A stretch of DNA of 64,000 nt from the NCBI RefSeq assembly GCF_015666175.1, contig NZ_JADPIE010000001.1:563741-627740 (forward strand). Direction: 5' to 3'. Within the stretch, counting starts at the first letter, position 1. Each line of letters begins with the position of its first letter. Made by a program: the position numbers and the translations under genes. The notes under the pieces are model-generated. The model was not told the origin of the DNA, searched no databases, and saw nothing but the letters and a program-made list of their open reading frames with translations. This stretch comes from Halonatronomonas betaini. Its GTDB lineage: Bacteria; Bacillota; Halanaerobiia; Halanaerobiales; Halarsenatibacteraceae. Below are positions 15,891-25,807 of this stretch, piece after piece.

Positions 15891-16159
15891 TAGTTAAATT
15901 TTTCGTTAAGCATTCTGGTTAAGCGAGATTTCTTGCGAGCAGCATTATTCTCGTGGATAATATTATTTTTAACAGCTTTATCAATCATTTTGTAAGCATA
16001 TGCCAGACTCTCTTTAGCTTCTTCCTGAGAAGGATCACCTTCAATTAGCTTCTTATAGTCTTTAATGGCAAGCTTCATAGCCTTTTTCCACTTTTTATTT
16101 TGCTCGGCCTTCTTAGCAGAAGTTCTTACCCGCTTTTTAGCAGATTCAATTATTGGCAT
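15890..16159 (-). CDS. rpsT: 30S ribosomal protein S20
   Basis: 89 aa, Lys/Arg-rich, all-helical. Starts MPIIESAKKRVRTS and has the KNNIIHENNAARKKSRLTR core typical of S20, which binds 16S rRNA. Reverse orientation between holA and lepA is normal in Bacillota, but the gpr and spoIIP genes usually found between rpsT and lepA in spore formers are absent. AGGAGG precedes the ATG. Confidence 0.96.
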   Translation of the reverse strand: MPIIESAKKRVRTSAKKAEQNKKWKKAMKLAIKDYKKLIEGDPSQEEAKESLAYAYKMIDKAVKNNIIHENNAARKKSRLTRMLNEKFN

Positions 16160-16223
16160 TTCTAAAACACCTCCTAATCAATCTGGTTTAACCAGATGAA
16201 ATCTTTTTTCTTCAGCGAATATC

Positions 16224-16252
16224 ATTTTACCAAATATAATAATAAATTGCAA
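16224..16252 (-). promoter_or_regulatory. Sigma-A-type promoter of rpsT
   Basis: On the - strand TTGCAA (16247-16252), 17-nt spacer, TAAAAT (complement of 16224-16229). Confidence 0.65.
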
Positions 16253-16280
16253 GCAAAAAGAGTTTAAATTTCTTATTAGC

Positions 16281-16310
16281 TTGATTAGCTTCTTAATATA
16301 ATGGTATAAT
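16281..16310 (+). promoter_or_regulatory. Promoter of lepA-hemW
   Basis: TTGATT (16281-16286), 18-nt spacer, TATAAT (16305-16310), 40 nt before the lepA start. Confidence 0.55.
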
Positions 16311-16349
16311 TGTAAGCGTGTCTATATAATTTTAACAGGAGGCTTTACT

Positions 16350-18137
16350 TTGAAGAACGAAAATATACGAAACTTTTGTATAATTGCACATATTGATCAC
16401 GGGAAATCTACTTTAGCTGACCGAATTTTGGAGAAGACAGGAACAATTACAGATAGAGATATGCAGGAACAGGTTCTTGATAATATGGATCTAGAGAGAG
16501 AAAGGGGAATTACGATAAAAGCTCAGGCAGTTTCCCTTAAATATAAAGATTACAAGCTTAATCTGATAGATACTCCAGGCCATGTTGATTTTGCTTATGA
16601 GGTTTCAAGAAGCCTGGCAGCCTGTGAGGGTGCTCTTTTAATTATTGATGCAGCCCAGGGTGTTGAGGCCCAGACAATGGCCAATATCTACCTGGCTTTA
16701 GAGCATGACCTTGAGATTATACCAGTTATTAATAAGATTGATCTGCCAGCTGCTAATCCTGATCGGGTGAAGGAAGAATTGATGGATTTAGGGATAGACC
16801 CTGATGAGGCTCTTTTAACTTCTGCCAAAGAGGGGATTGGCATAACAGAGGTCTTAGATGCGATAATTGAAAGAATTCCAGCTCCTGAAGCTGAGTTAGA
16901 TCAGCCTCTGAAGGCACTGGTCTTTGATTCGATCTACAATTCATACCAGGGAGTTATTCCCCATATCAGAGTTGTTTCTGGTACTGTTAAAAAAGGCGAT
17001 ATGATCTATTTAATGGCCAGCGAGAAAAAATATGAGGTTGATGAAGTTGGTATTTTTAATCCTGGATTTAAAGAGGTTGATGAACTTGTTGCTGGAGAAG
17101 TTGGCTATTTAATGGCCGGGATTAAAGATGTCAGGAATTGCCGGGTAGGAGATACGATTACGAATTATCATAAACCAGCCAGCAAGCCTTTACCAGGTTA
17201 TAAAAAAGTTCAACCAATGGTATTTAGTGGGATGTACCCAACAGATAATAATGATTATAAAGTTCTTCAGGAAGCACTGGAGAAATTACAGTTAAATGAT
17301 GCTGCCCTAACCTTTGAATCTGAAACTTCAGAGGCTCTAGGCTTTGGATTTAGATGTGGATTTTTAGGTCTGCTCCATATGGAGATTGTTCAGGAAAGAT
17401 TGGAAAGAGAATATGATTTAGATTTAGTTATTACCGCTCCCAGCGTTATTTATAAAGTTGAAAAGAAATCAGGAGAAGAACTGGAGATAGAAAATCCATC
17501 TAACTTTCCTGAACAGAATGAGATAGAGACAGTTGCAGAACCATTTGTTAAGACTTATATTAGTTTGCCAGAAGACTATATCGGTGCTGTTATGAAATTA
17601 TGTGAGGATAATCGAGGCGAATTTGTTAATATGAAATATCTTGATGAGAATCGGGTGGTTATTAATTATCATATGCCGATGAATGAGATTATTACAGATT
17701 TCTTTAACCAGTTAAAATCCAGTACCAGAGGTTATGCAACTCTGGATTATGAACAGATTGGCTATCGGGAATCTGATCTAGTAAAACTTGATATTTTAGT
17801 CAATAAAGAGCCAGTTGATGCTTTATCAACAATTGTTCACCGGGATAATGCCAGAAAACTGGGAGAAAGTCTTGCAAGAAAATTAAAAGAGATTATCCCC
17901 CGTCATATGTTTAAAGTTCCTATCCAGGCTGCGATTGGCAATGATGTTGTTGCCAGAGTTAATATTCCTGCCCAGCGGAAAGACGTTCTCCAGAAATGTT
18001 ATGGTGGAGATGTAAGTAGAAAGAGAAAGCTACTTGAAAAACAGAAAGAAGGGAAAAAGCGGATGAAACAGGTTGGAAGTGTAGAGATACCCCAGGATGC
18101 ATTTATGGCTGTTCTTGAGAGGAACGATGATGACTAA
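16350..18137 (+). CDS. lepA: Elongation factor 4 (LepA)
   Basis: 595 aa, full length. G-domain motifs AHIDHGKST (about 13-21), DTPGHVDF and NKID are present, followed by EF-G-like domains and the LepA-specific C-terminal domain ([20 protein letters not shown] and [20 protein letters not shown]). This ribosomal GTPase acts on stalled or incorrectly translocated ribosomes. The start is TTG with ACAGGAGG upstream. Its last codons overlap the start of hemW. Confidence 0.96.
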   Translation: MKNENIRNFCIIAHIDHGKSTLADRILEKTGTITDRDMQEQVLDNMDLERERGITIKAQAVSLKYKDYKLNLIDTPGHVDFAYEVSRSLAACEGALLIIDAAQGVEAQTMANIYLALEHDLEIIPVINKIDLPAANPDRVKEELMDLGIDPDEALLTSAKEGIGITEVLDAIIERIPAPEAELDQPLKALVFDSIYNSYQGVIPHIRVVSGTVKKGDMIYLMASEKKYEVDEVGIFNPGFKEVDELVAGEVGYLMAGIKDVRNCRVGDTITNYHKPASKPLPGYKKVQPMVFSGMYPTDNNDYKVLQEALEKLQLNDAALTFESETSEALGFGFRCGFLGLLHMEIVQERLEREYDLDLVITAPSVIYKVEKKSGEELEIENPSNFPEQNEIETVAEPFVKTYISLPEDYIGAVMKLCEDNRGEFVNMKYLDENRVVINYHMPMNEIITDFFNQLKSSTRGYATLDYEQIGYRESDLVKLDILVNKEPVDALSTIVHRDNARKLGESLARKLKEIIPRHMFKVPIQAAIGNDVVARVNIPAQRKDVLQKCYGGDVSRKRKLLEKQKEGKKRMKQVGSVEIPQDAFMAVLERNDDD

Positions 18138-19311
18138 TTCAAAGAAAGAGCTATTAAATAAATTTAGAGATAGAGGGTTATCCCTCTATTTTCATTTTCC
18201 ATTTTGCAAATCAAAATGCTCATACTGTGACTTTTATTCATTGACTGGAAAAGCTGATTTGAAATCAGAATATATAAAAGCCTTAATTGCTGAGCTGGAT
18301 TTATCAGGGAGGAGATTTAGCAGTTTATATCCAGAGCCTTCGACTATTTATTTTGGTGGAGGCACTCCCTCTTTATTTAATCCAGCTAATTTTAATTTAA
18401 TAATAGAAAAAGTCAAATCGAACTTTGGCTTAAAATTAGATCCAGAAATTACACTGGAGATAAATCCAGCAGATATTAACTCTTTTGAAGAGTTGAAAGA
18501 ATTTAAGCAGGCTGGAATTAATAGGTTTAGCTTAGGAGTTCAGTCATTAAATGATGAAGAATTAAAGTTATTAGACAGACGCCATGATAGCAAACAGGCC
18601 AGGGAAGTTATTAAATTTCTGCATGAGCTTGGAGTTAATTTTAGTGTGGATCTGATTTCAAGCCTACCAGGGCAGAAAAGTTTTGATTATCTTACAAGCC
18701 TTAAAGAGCTGGTAAAATATAGGCCGAACCACTTTTCTATATATAATCTGCAGCTGGAGGAAGGAACAGAATTATTTAGGGCAGTTGCAAATGGAGAGCT
18801 TCCTGAAATATCTGAGGACGTTGATGCCATAAATTATAAGAATACCGAAAGGATCTTAAAATCTGCTGGCTATGACCATTATGAAATATCCAGCTTTGCT
18901 TTGCCAGGTTATCAATCAGCTCATAATAGTTCTTATTGGAGGTTTATCCCCTATTTAGGTTTAGGGCCTGGAGCACATTCCTTTATTGAGCTTAATAGAA
19001 TCGAGAATTTAAAAGATTTAGATTCATATATTAAATTAAACTCTAAAAATCAAGAGGCAGAACATCAAATTGATGAGTTGATCATTAAGGAGCTAAGAAG
19101 TGAATTTATGTTTTTAGGTTTAAGAATGGAGCAGGGCATTTTAAAGAAAGAGTTCTATGATCTATTTGGTCAGAAAGTAGACGTTTTTTATGGAGATAAA
19201 ATCAATAAGTTAGAGGATAAAGGTCTGATAAAAAGTACTGATAGAGTTATTAAACTAACCGATCAGGGCAAGTTATTTGCTAACCAGGTTTTTTTGGCGT
19301 TTATTGACTAA
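18130..19311 (+). CDS. hemW: Radical SAM heme chaperone HemW
   Basis: 393 aa. [10 protein letters not shown] gives the CxxxCxxC iron-sulfur motif, with the extra conserved F after the last cysteine as in HemN/HemW. GGGTPS, the [12 protein letters not shown] stretch and a C-terminal HemN_C-like domain follow. HemW binds heme and delivers it; true coproporphyrinogen oxidases have a longer N-terminus. Start is ATG 18130 or 18127, with AGAGGA upstream; both overlap the end of lepA. lepA-hemW-hrcA is the standard order. Confidence 0.9.
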   Translation: MTNSKKELLNKFRDRGLSLYFHFPFCKSKCSYCDFYSLTGKADLKSEYIKALIAELDLSGRRFSSLYPEPSTIYFGGGTPSLFNPANFNLIIEKVKSNFGLKLDPEITLEINPADINSFEELKEFKQAGINRFSLGVQSLNDEELKLLDRRHDSKQAREVIKFLHELGVNFSVDLISSLPGQKSFDYLTSLKELVKYRPNHFSIYNLQLEEGTELFRAVANGELPEISEDVDAINYKNTERILKSAGYDHYEISSFALPGYQSAHNSSYWRFIPYLGLGPGAHSFIELNRIENLKDLDSYIKLNSKNQEAEHQIDELIIKELRSEFMFLGLRMEQGILKKEFYDLFGQKVDVFYGDKINKLEDKGLIKSTDRVIKLTDQGKLFANQVFLAFID

Positions 19312-19317
19312 TCTGCC

Positions 19318-19346
19318 TTGACAAAAAAATATCAGTATGGTATTTT
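19318..19346 (+). promoter_or_regulatory. Sigma-A promoter of the heat-shock operon
   Basis: TTGACA (19318-19323), 17-nt spacer, TATTTT (19341-19346), immediately upstream of the CIRCE operator, so HrcA binding covers the transcription start. Confidence 0.75.
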
Positions 19347-19357
19347 ATAAATAGTTA

Positions 19358-19384
19358 TTAGCACTCTCTAGCCTTGAGTGCTAA
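19358..19384 (+). promoter_or_regulatory. CIRCE operator (HrcA binding site)
   Basis: A perfect inverted repeat, TTAGCACTC-N9-GAGTGCTAA, identical to the CIRCE consensus, between the promoter and hrcA. HrcA bound here represses the hrcA-grpE-dnaK-dnaJ operon until heat shock. Confidence 0.97.
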
Positions 19385-19399
19385 ACAGAGGTGATTAAG

Positions 19400-20443
19400 A
19401 TGGTTGAAGAAATGACAGATAGAAAGATTAGAGTCTTAAAGACCATCATCCAGGAGCATATTTTGACTGCTGAACCGGTAGGTTCAAGAACTCTTGCTAA
19501 AAAATATGATTTTGGTTTTAGCCCTGCAACAATCAGGAATGAAATGGCTGATTTAGAAGAGATGGGGTTTTTAGAACAACCACATACTTCAGCTGGACGT
19601 ATCCCGACTGATATGGGATATCGTTTTTATGTGAATAGCCTGGAGAAGAGTGAGTTAAACTCTCCACCTTCTATTGAGAGCTATCTGCAACAGCTGGCAA
19701 AAGAATATTCTGGTATTGAGGATGTAATGTCAGGCATGACTAGATTACTTGCTAATTTAACTCAATATACAGCTTTTATTAGTGAGCCGGCTTTTACTGA
19801 AAGCAGGGTTAATAGAATTCAGTTATTACCGGTCAGTAAAAAGAGATTGCTGCTGGTGGTAATAACAGATAATGGTCTGGTTAATAATAAAATAATTAAT
19901 TTGAATAAAGACCTGGATGAGAAGCAACTAGAGGATTTAAATAGAATCTTAAATAAACGATTAAAGGGTGTTCTAATTGAAGATGTAGATAAGAAATTCT
20001 TAAATAATCTCCAGATTGAATTGCAGCGGCGGATTAATTATACTGCTGAAATTCTTGAATCATTACAAAAAGAGATGTCCAGTATATCCACTAAAAGTGG
20101 GATGAAAATTCATCTGGATGGAACTTCATATATCTTAGAACAACCTGAGTTTAATGATATTGATCGCTTAAAAAAGGTTTTAAGAATCCTTGATAGAGAA
20201 GAAGAGCTCCAGAAGATTTTAAATGATATTAACGAAGAACTTTCAATTAGAATTGGAGCTGAAAATAAGTTAGAGGATATGGAAAATTGCAGTTTAGTTT
20301 TAGCCAGATATCACATAGCTAAAGGAGCAAGCGGCCGGATAGGAATTATTGGCCCAACAAGAATGGAGTACTCAAAAGTCATATCTTCAGTTGATCTGGC
20401 TGCAGAATTATTGAGCAAGTTAATTTCTAGTACAGGTAGGTGA
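19400..20443 (+). CDS. hrcA: Heat-inducible transcription repressor HrcA
   Basis: 347 aa from ATG 19400, because AGAGGTG (which includes an in-frame GTG at 19391) is its ribosome site. The N-terminal winged helix (RKIRVLKTIIQEHILTAEPVGSRTLAKKY through SPATIRNEMADLEEMG) reads CIRCE; a GAF-like domain follows with the C-terminal GPTRMEYSKVIS segment. HrcA needs GroEL for folding in known systems. It is first in its operon and autoregulated through the CIRCE site. Confidence 0.96.
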   Translation: MVEEMTDRKIRVLKTIIQEHILTAEPVGSRTLAKKYDFGFSPATIRNEMADLEEMGFLEQPHTSAGRIPTDMGYRFYVNSLEKSELNSPPSIESYLQQLAKEYSGIEDVMSGMTRLLANLTQYTAFISEPAFTESRVNRIQLLPVSKKRLLLVVITDNGLVNNKIINLNKDLDEKQLEDLNRILNKRLKGVLIEDVDKKFLNNLQIELQRRINYTAEILESLQKEMSSISTKSGMKIHLDGTSYILEQPEFNDIDRLKKVLRILDREEELQKILNDINEELSIRIGAENKLEDMENCSLVLARYHIAKGASGRIGIIGPTRMEYSKVISSVDLAAELLSKLISSTGR

Positions 20444-20448
20444 TAAAT

Positions 20449-21015
20449 ATGAGCTCTAAAGATGAAGAGATGAAAGAGCAAGAAAACAATAAATCTCAAG
20501 ATGTTGAAAAAGAAAAAGATGAAACTATCGAATGTGAATTACAACCTGCAGAGATGCAGGAGAAGATAGAAAGATTAGAAGAACAGGTTGACAGTCTGGA
20601 AGAAGAAAATCAGAAATACCTCAATAAATTAAAACGCTCCCAGGCTGATTTTGCCAATTATCGTCGGAGAACAAGAGAAGAGAAAGCTGATCTTGCCATT
20701 AAGTATAAAGTAGAAATAATTGAGCAGATTCTTCCTGTTTTAGATAATTTCGAGAGAGCTCTCGCCAGTGGTTGTGATGATGATGGTTTTTCTCAGGGCG
20801 TAGAGATGATCTATCGTCAGCTCTGGACTGTTTTAAAACAGGAAGGGGTTAAAGAGATTACTGCTGTTGGTGAAGAATTTGATCATAAGTATCATGAAGC
20901 TGTTGAAAAAGTTGAATCTGAAGAAGAAGAAGGAACTGTTATTGAAGAAGTTCAAAAAGGTTATCTTTATGAAGATGTTGTTGTAAGACCGGCTATGGTT
21001 AAAGTAGCTGGCTAA
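20449..21015 (+). CDS. grpE: Nucleotide exchange factor GrpE
   Basis: 188 aa from ATG 20449 (AGGTGATAA upstream). An acidic Lys/Glu-rich tail (1-50), a long coiled coil (about 45-90, KLKRSQADFANYRRR) and a C-terminal beta domain ending VVVRPAMVKV identify GrpE, the ADP-release factor of DnaK. Spacing to hrcA is 5 nt and to dnaK 30 nt. Confidence 0.96.
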   Translation: MSSKDEEMKEQENNKSQDVEKEKDETIECELQPAEMQEKIERLEEQVDSLEEENQKYLNKLKRSQADFANYRRRTREEKADLAIKYKVEIIEQILPVLDNFERALASGCDDDGFSQGVEMIYRQLWTVLKQEGVKEITAVGEEFDHKYHEAVEKVESEEEEGTVIEEVQKGYLYEDVVVRPAMVKVAG

Positions 21016-21045
21016 AATATAAAATGTTTTAAGGAGGATGTTATA

Positions 21046-22914
21046 ATGGGTAAGATATTAGGTATTGATTTAGGTACAACCAATTCATGTATGGCTGTTA
21101 TGGAAGGTGATGAACCAACTGTTATTCCTAACAAAGAGGGTGGCAGAACAACACCTTCTGTTGTTGCCTATAATAAAAAAGGTGAAAGAATTGTTGGTGA
21201 ACATGCCAAAAGGCAGGCAATAACAAATGCAGATCAGACAGTACAATCTATTAAAAGAGAAATGGGTACTGATTACAGAGTTAATCTAAAGGACGAAGAG
21301 TATACTCCTCAGGAGATTTCTTCAATGATCCTTCAGAAGATGAAAATGGATGCTGAGGATTATTTAGGCCAGGAAGTTAAAGAAGCTGTAATTACTGTTC
21401 CAGCTTATTTTAGCGACAGTCAGCGTCAGGCAACAAAGGATGCCGGTAAGATTGCCGGGCTGGAAGTCAAGAGAATTATTAATGAGCCTACAGCTGCTGC
21501 ACTGGCTTATGGCCTTGATGATGACAAAGATCAGACTATTTTAGTCTTTGACCTCGGTGGAGGTACTTTTGATGTTTCAATTCTTGAGATTGGAGATGGC
21601 GTCTTTGAAGTTGTTGCTACCAGCGGTAATAATAAATTAGGTGGCGACGATTTTGATGAAAGAGTTATTGATTATCTAGCTTCAGAATTCAAGAATGAAT
21701 ATGGAATAGATTTAAAGAAAGATAAAATGGCACTTCAACGCTTAAAAGATGCTGCTGAAAAAGCAAAGATTGAGTTATCAAGTGTTAAAGAAACAAATGT
21801 AAATCTACCATTTATAACTCAAACAGATGATGGGCCAAAGCATCTTGATGTTGATATAACAAGGGCTAAGTTTAATGAAATCACTGAAGACCTTGTTGAA
21901 AAGACAATGGAGCCAACCAGACAGGCTCTTAAAGATGCAGGAATTGGTAATGGTGAAATTGATGAAGTCATTCTTGTTGGAGGTTCAACAAGGATACCTG
22001 CAGTTCAGGAGGCTGTTGAAGAACATGTCGGGAAAGCTCCTAATAAAGGAATCAATCCTGATGAAGTTGTAGCTGTTGGCGCTGCAATTCAGGCTGGAGT
22101 CCTCTCAGGAGAGGTAGATGATCTTGTTCTCCTGGATGTAACACCACTATCATTAGGTATCGAAACACTTGGTGGAGTATTTACTAAATTAATTGATAGA
22201 AATACAACTATTCCAACATCTAAGAGCAAGGTATTCTCAACTGCTGAAGATAACCAGACAACTGTTGATATTCATGTTCTCCAGGGTGAAAGAAAGATGG
22301 CCAAGCATAATAAGACCCTTGGACGTTTCCAGTTGACTGATATTCCACCTGCTCCAAGAGGGGTGCCACAGATTGAGGTCACCTTTGATATTGATGAAAA
22401 TGGTATCGTTAATGTTTCCGCTAAAGACAAAGGTACTGGCAATGAGCAGAATATTACTATTAAATCAGATAGCGGTTTAAGTGAAGAGGAAATTGAAGAA
22501 ATGGTAAAAGAGGCAGAAAAGCATGCCGAGGAAGACAAAAAGAAAGTCGAAAAAATTGAAAAGAAAAATGAAGCTGAGGCAATGGTCCACTCTGTAGAGA
22601 AAACTCTGGATGAAGCCGGTGATGATATTGATGATGCACTGGTTGAAAAGGTTGAAAAAGCTAAAGAGGATCTCGAATCTGCCCTTGAAGGCGAAGAGAT
22701 AGATGTTGATTTAATCGATGAGAAGATGGAAACATTGACTGAAGAGATGACTGAGTTGAGTCAGGAACTCTACTCCAAGCAGGAAGCTGCTGGCCAGGGT
22801 GCAGCAGGACAGCCTGGAGCAGGAGCTGCTGGAGCCCAGCAGGATGCTGGTTCAGAAGATGATGACACGATAGATGTTGATTATGAGGAAGTTGATGAAG
22901 AAGATAGAAATTAA
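21046..22914 (+). CDS. dnaK: Chaperone DnaK (Hsp70)
   Basis: 622 aa. [11 protein letters not shown] at the N-terminus, the phosphate loops [12 protein letters not shown] and [11 protein letters not shown], and the substrate-binding domain with TPLSLGIET are all present. The C-terminal lid ends in an Ala/Gly/Gln-rich linker and a highly acidic tail ([12 protein letters not shown]). The protein is markedly acidic. It has an AAGGAGG ribosome site 7 nt before the ATG. Confidence 0.98.
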   Translation: MGKILGIDLGTTNSCMAVMEGDEPTVIPNKEGGRTTPSVVAYNKKGERIVGEHAKRQAITNADQTVQSIKREMGTDYRVNLKDEEYTPQEISSMILQKMKMDAEDYLGQEVKEAVITVPAYFSDSQRQATKDAGKIAGLEVKRIINEPTAAALAYGLDDDKDQTILVFDLGGGTFDVSILEIGDGVFEVVATSGNNKLGGDDFDERVIDYLASEFKNEYGIDLKKDKMALQRLKDAAEKAKIELSSVKETNVNLPFITQTDDGPKHLDVDITRAKFNEITEDLVEKTMEPTRQALKDAGIGNGEIDEVILVGGSTRIPAVQEAVEEHVGKAPNKGINPDEVVAVGAAIQAGVLSGEVDDLVLLDVTPLSLGIETLGGVFTKLIDRNTTIPTSKSKVFSTAEDNQTTVDIHVLQGERKMAKHNKTLGRFQLTDIPPAPRGVPQIEVTFDIDENGIVNVSAKDKGTGNEQNITIKSDSGLSEEEIEEMVKEAEKHAEEDKKKVEKIEKKNEAEAMVHSVEKTLDEAGDDIDDALVEKVEKAKEDLESALEGEEIDVDLIDEKMETLTEEMTELSQELYSKQEAAGQGAAGQPGAGAAGAQQDAGSEDDDTIDVDYEEVDEEDRN

Positions 22915-22933
22915 TAAAAATGATTTACTGGTT

Positions 22934-22964
22934 GAAGGAGGGAGCCGTATGCTCCCTTCTTTTA
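22934..22964 (+). terminator. Intercistronic hairpin/attenuator between dnaK and dnaJ
   Basis: GGGAGC (22940-22945) and GCTCCC (22951-22956) enclose a 5-nt loop; flanking GAAG/CTTC can extend the stem around one bulge. It is followed by TTCTTTT. It probably lowers dnaJ expression relative to dnaK or stabilises the upstream mRNA. Confidence 0.7.
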
Positions 22965-22997
22965 ACTGTTTTTCTAAATGCAGGAAGGTGATTCTTT

Positions 22998-24137
22998 ATG
23001 GCTAGCCAAAAAGATTATTATGATATATTAGGTGTCGATCGCGATGCCGATCAGAAAGAAATTAAAAAAGCATATAGAAAACTGGCAAAGAAATATCATC
23101 CTGATCGTAATCCAGATGATCCTGAAGCCGGAGAAAAATTTAAAGAGATATCAGAGGCCTATGGTATTTTAAGTGATGAAGATAAAAGGGCCCGTTATGA
23201 TCAATATGGCCATGCCGGTATTGGCGATGATGACTTCAACTATGAAGACTTTGCCCGGGGAGGTTTTGGTGGCTTAGAAGACCTCTTTGAAATGTTTATG
23301 GGCGGAGGCTTCTCAGGAATGGGCCAGCGCTCCCAGAATAGGCCAACAAGGGGAAGAGATCTGGAGTATCGGATGGAAATTTCTTTTGAAGATGCTGCCT
23401 TTGGTACTGAAAAGACTATTAGAATTCCAAGGCAGGAGACCTGTCAGACCTGTGATGGTTCAGGAGCTAAACCAGGCAGCAACCCGAGGACCTGCCCAAA
23501 ATGTGATGGTAGCGGTCAGATAAGGGTTAATCAGAGAACTCCATTTGGAAATATGGCCCAGATTAAGACCTGTGATCGCTGTCAGGGCCGGGGTGAAATT
23601 ATTGATGAACCATGTCCTGATTGTAACGGAGAAGGTAGAGTAACCCGGAGGAGAGATATAAAAGTTGAAATTCCTGCCGGCATTTCCAGTGGACAGAGAA
23701 TTAGATTATCTGGTAAAGGTGGTGCCGGTAAACGAGGCGGACCATCTGGAGATCTCTTTGTAAGAGTAGATGTTAAGCCCCATGACCTATTTGAAAGAAA
23801 GGGTGATGATGTCTATTATGAGCTGCCAATTAATTTTGTCCAGGCAGCTTTAGGAGATGAGATTCAGGTCCCAACCCTTGAGGGAGAAGTTAAATTGAAA
23901 ATTCCTGAAGGAACACAGCCTGGAGATAGCCTTCGCTTAAAGAATAAAGGTATTAATCATCTCCGTTCCAGTGGTCGCGGTGATCAGTATATTAAAATTA
24001 AAGTTGTTATTCCAAAATCCCTTGATTCTGAACAGAAAGAGCTTCTCCAGAAATTTGCCAAGATAAGTGGAGATGAGATAAATCCAGAAAGCAAAGGATT
24101 TTTTAGCCGGGTTAAAGATGCCTTTGGAGGTAACTAA
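22998..24137 (+). CDS. dnaJ: Chaperone DnaJ (Hsp40)
   Basis: 379 aa type I J protein. J domain 1-70 with HPD in KKYHPDRNP, a Gly/Phe-rich stretch (80-125), four zinc CxxCxGxG repeats ([32 protein letters not shown]), then the client-binding C-terminal domain. It delivers substrates to DnaK and triggers ATP hydrolysis. prmA starts at the last base of its stop codon (TAATG). Confidence 0.97.
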   Translation: MASQKDYYDILGVDRDADQKEIKKAYRKLAKKYHPDRNPDDPEAGEKFKEISEAYGILSDEDKRARYDQYGHAGIGDDDFNYEDFARGGFGGLEDLFEMFMGGGFSGMGQRSQNRPTRGRDLEYRMEISFEDAAFGTEKTIRIPRQETCQTCDGSGAKPGSNPRTCPKCDGSGQIRVNQRTPFGNMAQIKTCDRCQGRGEIIDEPCPDCNGEGRVTRRRDIKVEIPAGISSGQRIRLSGKGGAGKRGGPSGDLFVRVDVKPHDLFERKGDDVYYELPINFVQAALGDEIQVPTLEGEVKLKIPEGTQPGDSLRLKNKGINHLRSSGRGDQYIKIKVVIPKSLDSEQKELLQKFAKISGDEINPESKGFFSRVKDAFGGN

Positions 24138-25033
24138 TGAATTATATAGCATACCATTTAAAACTGCCGTCAGAGTTTGAGGCTGTTGGCGAGAACTTAT
24201 ACTCTCAGGTTTTTCCTGAGGGGTTTCTTGCTGAAAGTCTCTCTGACGGCAGAATTTTATTTTCTGGTTATATTGAAACTAAGGCTACTATTAGAAATAA
24301 TGAGAATAAGTTATATGATAAATACTGGCTTAAATTAATCTCTTATCTTAATAAAAGAGATTTTAATTATACTTTAAAAAGAGAGCTATATCAGGAGAAA
24401 GACTGGGTTGAAAGTTGGCAGGAGAATTATCAGCCTGTTAAAGTTGGGAATGACTGGATTATATTGCCTCCCTGGAAGGCTGACCAGGTTGAAGCTGATG
24501 ATAGAGAAGTTATAATTATAGATCCTGGCCAGGCATTTGGAACTGGAAGCCATGAAAGCACATATCTGGCTTTAAAAAATTTAACAGATCTAATAAAAGA
24601 TCAAATGGTTGAAACTATGCTTGATATTGGAACAGGGAGCGGCATCCTGGCAATTGGAGGCAAAAAGCTTGGAGTTGGTCAGGTAATGGCTATAGATATT
24701 TCTGAAGCTGCCATCGAAAACTCTATTAATAATTTTAAACATAATGATTTATCAGGAGAGATTGAAACGGCAGTTATTGATATTAGCCAGTCTGAACTTA
24801 AAAAGTTTCAACTGGTAGTCTCCAATCTGCTTGCCCCAATAATCCATGCTAATTTTGATGGAATTATTGACAGGGTGGCTTATGAAGGTTTTATCATTCT
24901 GAGTGGGTATATTGATAAACAGTCAGAAAAATTAAAAACTAGATTGTTGGCCAATAATTTTGATATAATAAAAGAGATAGAGAGAAATGAATGGCGATCA
25001 TTAATTGCCAGACGGAGTGATAGCAATGCGTAG
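24137..25033 (+). CDS. prmA: Ribosomal protein L11 methyltransferase
   Basis: 298 aa. The SAM-binding motif I is LDIGTGSGILAIGG, preceded by the family-specific DPGQAFGTGSHEST. PrmA trimethylates L11. The N-terminal 60 residues match the L11-recognition domain. Coupled to dnaJ by a TAATG overlap and to rsmE by an 8-nt overlap; dnaJ-prmA-rsmE-mtaB order is standard. Confidence 0.94.
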   Translation: MNYIAYHLKLPSEFEAVGENLYSQVFPEGFLAESLSDGRILFSGYIETKATIRNNENKLYDKYWLKLISYLNKRDFNYTLKRELYQEKDWVESWQENYQPVKVGNDWIILPPWKADQVEADDREVIIIDPGQAFGTGSHESTYLALKNLTDLIKDQMVETMLDIGTGSGILAIGGKKLGVGQVMAIDISEAAIENSINNFKHNDLSGEIETAVIDISQSELKKFQLVVSNLLAPIIHANFDGIIDRVAYEGFIILSGYIDKQSEKLKTRLLANNFDIIKEIERNEWRSLIARRSDSNA

Positions 25034-25790
25034 ATTTTTCCTAAAGGATAAGCCTGATAATCTAAATGAAGGTGATATTGTACCTATTGCTGGTGAGCTA
25101 TATAATCACATCTTTAATAGCCTCCGCCATGAATCAGGGGATAATATTTTATTGCTTGATGGAGATGGCCTAAAATATGAAGTTGAAATTCTGGAAGTTA
25201 AACAGGAAATAGCTGAATGTAGAATTATAGCAATTGAAGAAACAGCCGGCGAACCCAGGGTTCAGATCTATATCGCCCAGGCAATAGCTAAAAAGGGTAA
25301 TTTTGAATATGTTCTACAGAAGTCGACAGAGATTGGGGCAGTCGGCTTTTATCCTTTAGAGACTGCAAGAACAGTTGTTAAAATCAAGGAATCCAGGAAA
25401 GCAAAAAAAATAAAGCGGTGGCAGAAAATTATTAAGGAAGCTGCCAGGCAATCAGAACGAGGGGAAATCCCTGAAATTTTTGACCCGGTTGATTTAGCTC
25501 AACTTAAAGGGAGCTTTTCTGAATTTGATGCAATCCTGATAGCCAGGGCCCGCAATGAAGCCAGTGGTTTAAAAGAGGTTGTAAATAAGCTTGAAACCAG
25601 TTGTGATTATGAAGATCTAAGATTTTTAATTCTGGTTGGGCCTGAAGGTGGTTTTACAGATACTGAGATTGATGAGATTTTATCTGTTGATAATACTTAT
25701 GGGTTTAATTTAGGTCCAAGAATTTTAAGAACTGAAACAGTTGCTCCTCTGGTAACAGGTTTGATATTATACGAAAGAGGGGAAATATGA
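25026..25790 (+). CDS. rsmE: 16S rRNA (uracil-1498-N3)-methyltransferase
   Basis: 254 aa from ATG 25026. SPOUT fold with a deep trefoil knot at the C-terminus: LVGPEGGFTDTEI and LGPRILRTETVAPLV are the SAM-binding knot motifs of RsmE. An N-terminal PUA-like domain is seen (RHESGDNILLLDGDG). It overlaps prmA by 8 nt; a GGAG site lies in the prmA end. Confidence 0.94.
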   Translation: MRRFFLKDKPDNLNEGDIVPIAGELYNHIFNSLRHESGDNILLLDGDGLKYEVEILEVKQEIAECRIIAIEETAGEPRVQIYIAQAIAKKGNFEYVLQKSTEIGAVGFYPLETARTVVKIKESRKAKKIKRWQKIIKEAARQSERGEIPEIFDPVDLAQLKGSFSEFDAILIARARNEASGLKEVVNKLETSCDYEDLRFLILVGPEGGFTDTEIDEILSVDNTYGFNLGPRILRTETVAPLVTGLILYERGEI

Positions 25791-25807
25791 TTTGGATGGT
25801 GATTTAA

